From assembly GCA_025656675.1 (NCBI GenBank), contig JAHXHN010000003.1, positions 186,001 to 250,000 of the forward strand: a stretch of 64,000 nucleotides of DNA, read 5' to 3'. The notes below the pieces were generated by a model. That model did not search any database. It was not told where the DNA came from and saw nothing but the letters and a program-made list of their open reading frames with translations. Positions 8,865 through 16,722 of this stretch are shown in pieces. The translations under genes were made by a program, and so were the position numbers. Source of the DNA: Candidatus Thiodiazotropha sp. (ex Codakia rugifera) (GTDB taxonomy: Bacteria; Pseudomonadota; Gammaproteobacteria; Chromatiales; Chromatiaceae). Positions within the stretch are counted from its first letter, which is position 1; the number at the start of each line of letters is the position of its first letter.

Positions 8865-10175
8865 TCAGCTTCTTGCTGCTCTCATCTTGGGATGTAAAGC
8901 AAATGACTTTGGAGGATTTTTTTCAGAGTAATCCCCTAAAGCAATTCTCAACGTATCAAGATGCTTTCTATTTTTTTGCATCTTTTCCAAAACTTTTTTA
9001 TCCGGCCACTCGATTTGAGTAGCAGCCACTGCTTTATCAGTCGCGGGTCTCAGGTGCTGATCTAAAAACCGTTGCGGCCTTAATGTTTCAGGCATGCGGC
9101 TTAAACCGGCAACTTCATGCATTCTCTGGTAAAGGTAATGGCGCGTATGATTATGTAGCATATCTTTCGTGCCTCGAGGGCAACAGCGGGAATCAGTGCA
9201 AGCAAAATGAGCCTTTGCCCTTCTACTTGAAAGCAGAATCTCAGCTTCTTTAGACGGTAACATGGCATCGATTGATGGTACATAAATTAATCTTTTGCGC
9301 CCAAATTTACTGAGTTTACGAGGCTTCTTTAAATGCGATGTTTGAAAAGATTCATGTTGCATCACTCCATGCGCAATCCCTCCGACTGCCCCAAAAGCAA
9401 GAAGTGAAAGACCGAACATGCCACCCATATGGTTGGCTACTAAAGGAATATCCAATGCATGAAAATCCCTGGCGGCATCAATATAATTTCTTGCCGCATT
9501 GGCAGTACTATTTCTTCCAACACCATCAATAGATAGCCAAATAGAGCTCACCGGAAGCTGCCGAATACGATCAATCAAAGCGTTTCTTTCATCAAAGTTT
9601 CTAAAGAGCCTGTAGGGGATTGCCAAGGGCAGAATTAAAGGGACAGAAGAACAGCCAACCTTATCTAGTGCTGTTCGAAAATTACATACCGACTCAATAT
9701 CAATGTCCACCCAGGAATCATCGATATTTGAAATGTAATGAGATGGAGCCATGACTTGGGTAAATCCATGCTCACAAGCAAAAGCCGCTAAATCACCTAT
9801 TAATCTACGCCCCGATAGACCTTTGAAGTCATCCTCATTATGCGGTCTGTTTTTCCCCCAGGGCAGTGCACTAATGGCATCAGAGTAACCACCAGGTGTT
9901 GCCGATCTGACAGTGCCCGGATCCAAAACCGCATCCAATTTGTTCTCAAATATCTGCTCACGGAGCTCTGCGTGTCGATCCATTTTTGTAGGGTCAAAAA
10001 CAGCACCAAAAAAGGTCTTGTCACCGGTAGCCAACATATTGAGCAACGCTTTATGGTCATTGTATCCAGCATGTAGATACAAACCTAAGGGATCAGGTAC
10101 AGCCCGCACAATTCTTGGAAATTTATTTTTTGGCACATCTTTCATCGCAATAACCCTAAATTCACCATCTATCAC
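8865..10175 (-). CDS. Uncharacterised 436-aa protein, weakly TGT/DpdA-like
   Basis: Not confidently recognised. Alternating strands and helices with glycine turns suggest a TIM-barrel: FGAVFDPTKMDRH, LDAVLDPGTVRSATPGG, QVMAPSHYIS, SIWLSIDGVGR, and VANHMGGMFGLSLLAFGAVG followed by GIAHG. Near the C terminus, FACTDSRCCPRG (C326, C331, C332) and nearby histidines (341, 343, 346) could bind zinc. The combination recalls tRNA-guanine transglycosylases and their DNA-modifying relatives, but the match is by eye and weak. Start is GTG 10175, or ATG 10145, which has TTAGGG about 8 nt upstream. It precedes the RES-Xre pair on the same strand. Confidence 0.55.
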   Translation of the reverse strand: MIDGEFRVIAMKDVPKNKFPRIVRAVPDPLGLYLHAGYNDHKALLNMLATGDKTFFGAVFDPTKMDRHAELREQIFENKLDAVLDPGTVRSATPGGYSDAISALPWGKNRPHNEDDFKGLSGRRLIGDLAAFACEHGFTQVMAPSHYISNIDDSWVDIDIESVCNFRTALDKVGCSSVPLILPLAIPYRLFRNFDERNALIDRIRQLPVSSIWLSIDGVGRNSTANAARNYIDAARDFHALDIPLVANHMGGMFGLSLLAFGAVGGIAHGVMQHESFQTSHLKKPRKLSKFGRKRLIYVPSIDAMLPSKEAEILLSSRRAKAHFACTDSRCCPRGTKDMLHNHTRHYLYQRMHEVAGLSRMPETLRPQRFLDQHLRPATDKAVAATQIEWPDKKVLEKMQKNRKHLDTLRIALGDYSEKNPPKSFALHPKMRAARS

Positions 10176-10395
10176 ATAACCATATTATAGACATATTCAT
10201 TGACATTACAATATACATTCACACCCTACATTGGATAGGCATATATATAGACTAACGGTATTATAGATGCTCACATACGCCACTAGCGTATATTTTTCAG
10301 CCAGCAGCACCCACTCAAATAATAAGCATCAGTCAGTACTACGCATTCCTATTAATAATCAATAAGTTACACGCATTCCTGACTAAGTAATATTC
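10176..10395. other. AT-rich spacer after the recombinase operon
   Basis: About 220 bp between the tyrosine recombinase stop and the 436-aa gene start. It contains a perfect 6-bp inverted repeat ATACGC-CACTA-GCGTAT at 10275-10291 followed by ATTTTT, and the word ACGCATTCCT twice (about 10339 and 10372). It should contain the promoter of the leftward 436-aa gene and perhaps one end of the recombinase element; no end could be proved. Confidence 0.4.
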
Positions 10396-11340
10396 TTATA
10401 TTTCCTTCGCAGCCGGATGAGTCTCATAGTAAACCCTATTCAAATCCAGAATGGTCACATGAGCATAGATCTGGGTTGAAGAGATATCACTGTGCCCCAG
10501 CATCTCCTGGACCTGCCGGATATCAGCGCCATGTCGCAGCATTTCTGTTGCCGTCACATGGCGCAGCAGATGGCAGGCGCCTTTCTTGTCTATTCCTGAT
10601 CTGTCTATGCACTTGGTCACCATATCGGTGACTTTGTGGGGTTTCATTCGTTTACCTGCCTCGGTCAGAAATAACGCTTCTCCAGATGCTAGACACGCAA
10701 GTCTGAGGTGCAGCTCCTTCAGGTACCGCTCAACCCAGTCCAGAGCCCGACGCGCGATGGGGACATTTCGATCATTCTTGTTCTTACCTTCCCGCACCGT
10801 CAGAATCTGCCGCTGGAAATCAATATCTCGTACGTTCAAATTCACCAGCTCTATACGGCGGATCCCTGTGGCATAAAACACTTCAATGATTGCCCGGTTT
10901 CTGAGTCCCAACCGTCCCATAATTAGGGCCTGGTCCAGCACTCGTTCGATATCTTCAATCGTGGGAATGTCCTTGGGTAGCCGGCGCGGAATGCGGGGTA
11001 GCCTAAATTTCTTGGCAAAAGTGCCATCGATGACATCGTAGTAATCCATGGTTTTGACAAACTTGGTCACTGCCATCAACCGGGCACATTGGGTACTGAT
11101 ATCCAGTGGCTGCCCGTTGCGCTTACGGTACCGGTTGAGATAACGCCGGTACTTCTCAAGCACCAACAGATCCAACTCCTGAAGATCGTAAATGCCTTCA
11201 CTTGTGACCCACTCGATAAATCTTGCCAGCAGTAATCGCTTGGATTTCAGAGTGGAATTACTCTCACCCAGCGCCATGCAGTCCTCAAAGTAGAACTCGG
11301 CGCATTGGCCGAGTTCTCTGAGCTTCAGCTTCCTTCTCAA
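10396..11340 (-). CDS. Tyrosine recombinase/integrase
   Basis: 314-aa site-specific recombinase. Residues 1-110 are the SAM-like core-binding domain; the catalytic domain follows with R161 (YATGIRRIEL), K186 (EGKNKNDR), H257-x-x-R260 (HLLRH), H283 (LGHSDIS) and the nucleophile Y292 (IYAHV). All catalytic residues are present, so it is probably active. It is XerC/D-sized and could also be integron- or phage-integrase-like. Its ATG overlaps the stop of the toprim gene by 4 bp (11337-11340), so it is translationally coupled to the istA-istB-toprim operon rather than standing alone. Confidence 0.92.
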   Translation of the reverse strand: MRRKLKLRELGQCAEFYFEDCMALGESNSTLKSKRLLLARFIEWVTSEGIYDLQELDLLVLEKYRRYLNRYRKRNGQPLDISTQCARLMAVTKFVKTMDYYDVIDGTFAKKFRLPRIPRRLPKDIPTIEDIERVLDQALIMGRLGLRNRAIIEVFYATGIRRIELVNLNVRDIDFQRQILTVREGKNKNDRNVPIARRALDWVERYLKELHLRLACLASGEALFLTEAGKRMKPHKVTDMVTKCIDRSGIDKKGACHLLRHVTATEMLRHGADIRQVQEMLGHSDISSTQIYAHVTILDLNRVYYETHPAAKEI

Positions 11341-12572
11341 TGGACAGCTACACAGCTGTTTACAAAGGATATGGGTTCCGGAATGACATCGTAGTAATGC
11401 AGTCTTGCCAGCATCCGGGTAACCGCATCCATACGCTCAATCTGGGTAGTCAGCGAAATCACGTTATCTGTGAAGACATTTTTTTCACTCTGCAGGTATT
11501 GCTGATAGGACTCAAGCACAGTGGTGGTTAAATCTGCAACATCTTCAACCTCAATGATATGGCAATAGTCCAGGAATCGCTCAAGATGGATACGGCTGGC
11601 ATTCAGTGTTCGGTAAGACTTTCCAGCATGTCGCGCCTCTTCCAAGTAGAACTGAATACAATCTTCCAGCGTTCCTAACTGCACCAACCAACGATCCATC
11701 ACACCGGGGACCAGCTTGCCATAGCATTGTTTAAAGGGCACAGCTTCATCCATAAGTCGATTGAAGGCACCCACCACATCCGTTTGTGTCATCGCAAAGT
11801 GATTTACATCCTGACCCGTTGGTGGCTTGATGCGATAACATTGAATACCCATAGCATCCAAAGCCTGTGCCACCAACAGTGCATAGCGATTAGCGGACGG
11901 GGTATTATCGAATGCCACAAAGACACGACTAACCCCATCTTCATGCAATCGCGATAGTTGGACCTCATTAAATCCCTGTGTACCCATCGTGGCGACAACA
12001 TTATTAAAGCCTGCCGTTAGCAGCGTTAAGACATCCAGGGCACTTTTACACAGTATTAGCGATTTGGGTAACCGCTGATCGGTAGCGTTAAAAAGTGATA
12101 CCCGCTGCGCATTCCAATAAAGATGATAAGCAGGTTTTCGCCGCTGGTGTCGGGGACGCCGGCCATAGGCCCCGATAATCTGACCATCATTATTGCAGTA
12201 GGGTATCACCAATGCACCACGAAAGAATTCATGCCCCGAGTCCTTGAGCAATCCCAGTCGCTGTAAATGACCTCGATTCCGGGAACCTAAAAGGCATTTC
12301 GGTGACTTCAGTTCATAACCCAAGGTTCTGTCTGCAAAACCAATATGGAAGTTCTCAATATAGCTGGGATCCACTTTCCGGCTGACTAGCATCTTCGCCA
12401 GTTTAGGTTGTAGCTTGAGCGTATTGTGGTAGTGTTTGAAGACCTGGTCGATAATAAGCAGATCCGGATTATGGGCATTATCCACCTCACCAAGAAGGTC
12501 TTGTTGGAGGTGAACAAAACTCTTCGACTGTATCGCGCTTTTGTTTCCGTTCGTATTGTTCGTCTTATACAT
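11337..12572 (-). CDS. DnaG-like toprim protein with a C-terminal recombinase core-binding domain
   Basis: 411 aa in two parts. Residues about 35-265 resemble the N-terminal/toprim half of DnaG primase: MLVSRKVDPSYIENFHIGFA, FRGALVIPYCNNDGQIIGAY, LILCKSALDVLTLLTAGFNN, VATMGTQGF, VFVAFDNTPSANRYA, GQDVNHFA. There is no zinc-binding N terminus. The usual toprim Glu aligns with K176 and the DxD motif is D222-N-T224, so catalysis is doubtful. Residues about 297-400 form a SAM-like domain alike to the N-terminal domain of the next gene's recombinase (shared YYDVI). AAGGAGG lies 5 nt before the ATG, 9 bp after the istB stop. Function unknown; a DNA-binding accessory factor is one possibility. Confidence 0.72.
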   Translation of the reverse strand: MYKTNNTNGNKSAIQSKSFVHLQQDLLGEVDNAHNPDLLIIDQVFKHYHNTLKLQPKLAKMLVSRKVDPSYIENFHIGFADRTLGYELKSPKCLLGSRNRGHLQRLGLLKDSGHEFFRGALVIPYCNNDGQIIGAYGRRPRHQRRKPAYHLYWNAQRVSLFNATDQRLPKSLILCKSALDVLTLLTAGFNNVVATMGTQGFNEVQLSRLHEDGVSRVFVAFDNTPSANRYALLVAQALDAMGIQCYRIKPPTGQDVNHFAMTQTDVVGAFNRLMDEAVPFKQCYGKLVPGVMDRWLVQLGTLEDCIQFYLEEARHAGKSYRTLNASRIHLERFLDYCHIIEVEDVADLTTTVLESYQQYLQSEKNVFTDNVISLTTQIERMDAVTRMLARLHYYDVIPEPISFVNSCVAVH

Positions 12573-12581
12573 AGGGCCTCC

Positions 12582-13316
12582 TTAAACTGATTTTTTCAGT
12601 TTGCGCATAGATTCACCACGCAATTGGATCTTGTGAGAACGATGTAGAATCCGGTCCAAGAGGGCATCAGCGATAGTGGGTTCGCCAAAGTACTCATGCC
12701 ACTGATCTACAGGCAATTGAGATGTGATCAGAATGGATCCAGAACCGATACGATCATCGATCAGCTCAAGCAACTCGTGCCGCCCTCTCTTAGTTATGGG
12801 GGCAAGTGCCCAATCATCCAGGATAATGAGATCCAGTTTTGCCAGTTTTGCCCGCACTTTCGTCAGACTGCCATCTCTATAGGCGATTTCAAGTTCTTCC
12901 AGGAGGCGAGACAGCCGTTTGTAGATTACCGACATCCCCTTCCGGGCAGCCTGCTGACCCAGGGCACAGGCAATCCACGTCTTACCAACACCAGTCGGAC
13001 CGGTGATAATGGTGTTGAGTGATTTGGAGATCCAGTCGCATGTAGTCAAGTTGGAGAAAACCTGCCGATCAAGCCCTCTAGAAGTTGAGAAATCGATATC
13101 TTCCGGACAAGCCTGCACTTTGAGTTTTGCCTGCCGGAGTAAGCGTGTCAGACGACGGTCTTCACGGTGATGGCGCTCCGCATCCACACACATCCCGAGC
13201 CTCTCCTCAAAACTCAACTCCTGTAAACTGGTATTCACACGCATCTCTTCCAGCATATTAACTATGCCGTGAAGTTTCATCTCTTTGAGATCTTGAATTG
13301 TCTGTTGAATAAGCAT
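12582..13316 (-). CDS. istB: IS21-family helper ATPase IstB
   Basis: 244-aa AAA+ ATPase (DnaC/DnaA-like) that assembles on target DNA and activates the IstA transposase. The frame is open from 13364, but ATG 13316 is preferred: MLIQQTIQDLKEMKLHG is the usual IstB beginning and GGAGG lies about 9 nt upstream. In the open-frame numbering Walker A is GPTGVGKT (122-129) and Walker B LIILDDW (179-185). The end SHKIQLRGESMRK is typical. It begins 1 nt after the istA stop. Full length and apparently intact. Confidence 0.93.
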   Translation of the reverse strand: MLIQQTIQDLKEMKLHGIVNMLEEMRVNTSLQELSFEERLGMCVDAERHHREDRRLTRLLRQAKLKVQACPEDIDFSTSRGLDRQVFSNLTTCDWISKSLNTIITGPTGVGKTWIACALGQQAARKGMSVIYKRLSRLLEELEIAYRDGSLTKVRAKLAKLDLIILDDWALAPITKRGRHELLELIDDRIGSGSILITSQLPVDQWHEYFGEPTIADALLDRILHRSHKIQLRGESMRKLKKSV

Positions 13317-13317
13317 T

Positions 13318-14856
13318 TTATTGCCCTCCATTCGCGTAGTACTCAGCTCCACGAAGGTTGTCATGGAGCGGCAAATTCACTTGGATAGAGAGTGGTTCAT
13401 CTCGCTGTGATTCCAGGCCACGCTGTAGAATGGAACGAATACTTTTCACTGTTGGAGAATCAATCTGCTGTGCACGCCGGCATGCTGCCTCAAAGCGCTC
13501 ATGGCCGTAGTCCTTAGCAAGACGCCGTAATGAAGCGCTTGCCCGAATAGCCAATAGTGCATGGGGACGACTATCAAATTGCTGCTGGACAACCGCTCCG
13601 GCTGCTGGCCCTATGGACCGAGCCCACTTGATGATCAATTCTGGAGTCTGCTCGGCATAGCGGCGATGTGCCGTAGGCTGGTGTTCGGGGTTGGTGGTAT
13701 GTCCACCAACCTCATGGCATCGAGGATGACTGGCTACTCTCCTTCCCTTGTGGAAAAGTTCCACGACATTCGCGGTCACTCTTGCTTCTATACGCGAACC
13801 CACAAGGGCATGGGGAACCGAATAGTAATGGTCACGGACACGCACATGGTAGTCAGGCCCAAGCTTGTGTGCAGAAGTCCATTCTGCATATTCGAAAGGT
13901 TCTGCAGGCAGTGGGCGCAGAAGGGGCTTATCCAGTTCTTCAAATCGTGAGCGTCTGCATCCAGGCAGCCTTTTAAATGGCCTTTCAATAAATAGTTTGA
14001 GCATTTCGGCAATGGCCGCATTGATCTCTTCTATGCTGAAAAATTTTCGATGCCGGAGACGGGCCAAAATCCAACGGTATGCTAATTTGACGGTTAGTTC
14101 TGCTTTTGCTTTATCTTTCGGGCGACGAACACGAGCGGGTACTATCACCACCTGATAGTGCTTCGCCATTTCGAGGTAGGTACGGTTGAGTACTGGCTCA
14201 CGTCCAGCACGGATCACAGCAGACTTCAGATTGTCTGGTACTACGACTTGTGTTGTCCCTCCAAAAAACTGGAACATCTGATTATGCGCCTCGACCCAGT
14301 ACGGAAGGGCTTGAGATTTGACAGCATAGGCAAATGGATAACTTGAGCAAGCAATTACGCCTACAAATAGCTGGGCTTGCCTCTCCTCACCTGAGTGCAC
14401 ATCAAAATAAGGTATAGTACGCCCGGCAAAATCGACAAAAGTGCACTCTCCTGCACGGTGATCTTGCCGCATGGTGAGATCCAATTTACCCAGGTATTGG
14501 CGATAGTAGTGTGTAAACTGCGAATAGGCATAGGCATGACTCGGATTGGCCATTCGATACTCTTCCCAGAGGAGTTGCAGTGTCACGCCTCGACATTGCA
14601 TTTCACGATGAACTGCTACTAAATCTGGCATGACTTTGTGTTGAACCCTGGATTTTTTTGACATCAGCAAATCCTCGAGCTGAGCATCATCCATGTCAAT
14701 TATTAAAGACCAATCAAGGCCCGCTTTAGCAATACGATTCCGGTAGCGACGAATGGTGTTGTGTGCCAAATTAATTGCCCGACCTATCATCCGGTTGGAC
14801 ATTCTTGTGGTCGTGATCAACCTCAATGCTTCTCTCTGTTTATTCATGGTTATCAA
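13318..14856 (-). CDS. istA: IS21-family transposase IstA
   Basis: 512-aa DDE transposase. N-terminal helix-turn-helix (residues about 17-45, MIGRAINLAHNTIRRYRNR), then a second helical DNA-binding region, then the RNase H fold with D142 (FVDFAG), D208 (VPDNLK) and E253 (DKAKAEL) as the presumed catalytic triad. A C-terminal beta-barrel-like part includes DHYYSVPHALVG. Length is usual for IS21 (about 500 aa). No frameshift or internal stop. First gene of a four-gene unit with istB, the toprim protein and the recombinase. The ends of the element were not found. Confidence 0.93.
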   Translation of the reverse strand: MITMNKQREALRLITTTRMSNRMIGRAINLAHNTIRRYRNRIAKAGLDWSLIIDMDDAQLEDLLMSKKSRVQHKVMPDLVAVHREMQCRGVTLQLLWEEYRMANPSHAYAYSQFTHYYRQYLGKLDLTMRQDHRAGECTFVDFAGRTIPYFDVHSGEERQAQLFVGVIACSSYPFAYAVKSQALPYWVEAHNQMFQFFGGTTQVVVPDNLKSAVIRAGREPVLNRTYLEMAKHYQVVIVPARVRRPKDKAKAELTVKLAYRWILARLRHRKFFSIEEINAAIAEMLKLFIERPFKRLPGCRRSRFEELDKPLLRPLPAEPFEYAEWTSAHKLGPDYHVRVRDHYYSVPHALVGSRIEARVTANVVELFHKGRRVASHPRCHEVGGHTTNPEHQPTAHRRYAEQTPELIIKWARSIGPAAGAVVQQQFDSRPHALLAIRASASLRRLAKDYGHERFEAACRRAQQIDSPTVKSIRSILQRGLESQRDEPLSIQVNLPLHDNLRGAEYYANGGQ

Positions 14857-15021
14857 TTCCTATCAATAGGGACAGCAAGCCATTTCGGGCTGGCCAATAG
14901 ATGGAAATTCAAGGTGTAAGGTGACCTGTCGGTTGGCCTAGAAAGCCAACAACACTTGACAGATCGCAGATGAGGATCGATACTTGGGACATCGAGGTTA
15001 CACTTCGATACACCAAGAGAA

Positions 15022-15055
15022 AGGCTTGAGAGTTGCAACCTCTCAGGCCTTTTTC
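15022..15055 (+). terminator. Terminator-like hairpin upstream of istA
   Basis: AGGCTTGAGAG (15022-15032) pairs with CTCTCAGGCCT (15040-15050) except for one position, with a 7-nt loop and a run of T directly after. Reading rightward it resembles an intrinsic terminator. It may insulate the element, or, read leftward, fold in the istA leader. A second hairpin, GTTGGC/GCCAAC, lies at 14932-14950. Confidence 0.5.
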
Positions 15056-15151
15056 GTTTCCCTGCTCTGTATTCACACATGCTTGTACTGAATTAGATAC
15101 TCGCTGTCACGCTACGCCATATTTTTCTCCTCTTTTTGCTGGTCGTGCTAG

Positions 15152-15412
15152 TTAATTGTCCACACGGTTTCTTTGTTCGGCGAGCCAGGCCGCAACATCC
15201 TTTGCTAAAGCAAACTTACCTCGACGATTTGGCAGAGAAAAAACGTGCACAGGTACTTTGTTCCGCGCAACTGCCTGACGCAATGCTTCGAGACTTGGAT
15301 ACCCAAGCGCTTTACGTAGCGAATTGCTTGTTAAGAGAGGCCCATACTCCCGTAACAGATCCGCTTCTAACGCTTTTTCTAAATCTGAGACTTGTTCGAT
15401 TCTATTTTTCAT
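15152..15412 (-). CDS. Small putative DNA-binding protein (86 aa)
   Basis: 86 aa with a helical, winged-helix-like look: ADLLREYGPLLTSNSLRKAL, then LGYPSLEALRQAVARNKVPV, then NRRGKFALAKDVAAWLAEQR. The pattern of a hydrophobic gate motif followed by a basic RRGKFAL and WL is like AlpA/excisionase-type or plasmid-borne regulators; this is by-eye similarity only. It is transcribed away from the 319-aa gene, with phased GTTAC repeats between them, so it is a candidate for the regulator binding those repeats. Confidence 0.6.
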   Translation of the reverse strand: MKNRIEQVSDLEKALEADLLREYGPLLTSNSLRKALGYPSLEALRQAVARNKVPVHVFSLPNRRGKFALAKDVAAWLAEQRNRVDN

Positions 15413-15476
15413 CGTGATAAATCGTGACTACCCCTGACAATAAAATATTAGGATAGGGGCCTAACTCCTACCAGTA

Positions 15477-15546
15477 GTAACATAATTGGTTATTTCGTTA
15501 CTCTAAAAATATACTATTATCGTTACTATATGTAACAGAGCGTTAC
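15477..15546. promoter_or_regulatory. Phased GTTAC/GTAAC operator or iteron cluster
   Basis: Five copies of GTTAC or its complement: GTAAC 15477-15481, GTTAC 15497-15501, GTTAC 15522-15526, GTAAC 15532-15536 and GTTAC 15542-15546. Start-to-start distances are 20, 25, 10 and 10 bp. The third and fourth form a perfect GTTAC-N5-GTAAC palindrome. The cluster fills the divergent gap between the 86-aa and 319-aa genes. The near-helical phasing suggests cooperative binding by one protein; autoregulation is inferred. Confidence 0.6.
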
Positions 15547-15581
15547 TACAACAGGTTTTGGTGACTGAGTGACAATTTTCT

Positions 15582-16541
15582 ATGGAAAAAACTGCTGGAA
15601 GACCACCCAACAAGAGCCCTATCAAGCCTCTCAGAGTGAAGAGTTGGTTCTACTATGTGGCCGCACGATTAGATCTAAAGCGCACAGGATATGCACTTGA
15701 GAGTTACTTAGAGCAGGAAAAGGTCAAACGAAATCACGAAGGAACTGTCAACCGTCCCTGCAAATACGACAGATATAAAAAAGGCCTGCATATTCCTGAG
15801 CTAACCTTGGTAGATAGAGTTGAGGATATTGTGCCAGGATCGAAGAGCCTCCTAAATCACCCTTTTTGGGAGGTGGCCAATCCTATTGAAGACATTGCTG
15901 AATTATATGTACATCTGAATAAACTCAGTCCTGAAGTCGTGAATCTTTTATTTCACCCTGGTACTGAGCCAGGAAAAATTCCAATCCGTCATCGACAAGA
16001 CTATATAACCACTCTAGAAACCTTATCAGAAATTGCTGATCTGGATGCCTTTGCAGCCCTTATTGGTCTTCACCAAGAAGATATCCTTACCAACACATTT
16101 AAATCTCCTATGCTACATATTCTTTATATGAAGCCACTGTTAACTGCATTCAGAAAACTGATTTCTCAACCGCTATTTCCCGATATCGCTGATGAACTCT
16201 TCGAATATATAACTACCACATTATTCTCTGAACTAAAAAGTGAAACCGCTGATAAGCTCATTACTAAGATGAATATTAGCCAAGCAATCGACTACTCACG
16301 CTTTCTGTTATCGATAGTAGATAAATTAGAAATACTACAAAAATACACTTACCCACCTGTATCATGCATGCACATCATCAATCGCTACATGACTAAAAAT
16401 ATTTTAGCCATAGCCTTTGCAAATGATTCAGATAAGGATTGGCTTGCGTTTAAAAGGCTTCCAGAAATTAAAAACTTAACGAAAACCCTTAAGAGATGGG
16501 AGTTAAAACAAACTAATTTTTCTCCAATCCCATGGTCCTGA
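15582..16541 (+). CDS. Uncharacterised island protein (319 aa)
   Basis: I do not recognise this protein. Basic N terminus (GRPPNKSPIKPLRVKSWFYY), then RPCKYDRYKKGLHIPE, which looks like a nucleic-acid-contact loop, then an all-helical region without membrane segments or catalytic motifs. No Walker, HNH or DDE signature. ATG 15582 has only a weak upstream GAG. It is divergent from the 86-aa gene and ends where the MITE-like IS21 remnant begins. Base composition is clearly more A/T-rich than the core genes, consistent with acquisition. Confidence 0.6.
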   Translation: MEKTAGRPPNKSPIKPLRVKSWFYYVAARLDLKRTGYALESYLEQEKVKRNHEGTVNRPCKYDRYKKGLHIPELTLVDRVEDIVPGSKSLLNHPFWEVANPIEDIAELYVHLNKLSPEVVNLLFHPGTEPGKIPIRHRQDYITTLETLSEIADLDAFAALIGLHQEDILTNTFKSPMLHILYMKPLLTAFRKLISQPLFPDIADELFEYITTTLFSELKSETADKLITKMNISQAIDYSRFLLSIVDKLEILQKYTYPPVSCMHIINRYMTKNILAIAFANDSDKDWLAFKRLPEIKNLTKTLKRWELKQTNFSPIPWS

Positions 16542-16722
16542 CTGGTCAACAGCAGTTTGCTGGTCAGTAAATATCGGATTAACTTGTCAGAGTTAAACAG
16601 CGAAGGTGGTCAATTCAACCGGAATCACCAGTTGCAGGCGCTGCACCGAATTGACCGCCCTGCTGGTGAGGGTTGACCACCTAAACCGGAGAAGGCTGAC
16701 CAGGGCGCTGCTGTTGACCGGC
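16540..16722. mobile_element. MITE-like IS21-end pair (non-autonomous remnant)
   Basis: Inverted terminal segments: CTGGTCAACAGCAG...GCTGGTCAG at 16542-16567 and its imperfect reverse complement CTGACCAG...CTGCTGTTGACCGG at 16696-16721. Inside are further inverted words (AGGTGGTCAA near 16604 versus TTGACCACCT near 16673). Together they look like the left and right ends of an IS21-type element brought together with the interior lost. No coding capacity. Confidence 0.55.

Larger units (their letters stand above)
10396..14856 (-). mobile_element. Composite IS21-like/tyrosine-recombinase element (coding part)
   Basis: Four genes on the minus strand in the order istA, istB, toprim, recombinase with junctions of +1, +9 and -4 nt, which indicates one transcript. 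The toprim gene has a strong Shine-Dalgarno inside the junction. Both enzyme sets look intact. I could not identify terminal repeats or a target duplication in 10176-10395 or 14857-15150; the IS21-type end remnants at 6.4 and 16.6 kb do not resemble the flanks of this istA/istB pair. Limits are therefore those of the genes only. Confidence 0.65.

Noticed and set aside
6428-16722. IS21-type ends as the ends of the istA/istB element itself
   Set aside because: The words in these remnants do not recur next to istA or istB, and orientation and distances do not fit one element; treated as remnants of another IS21.
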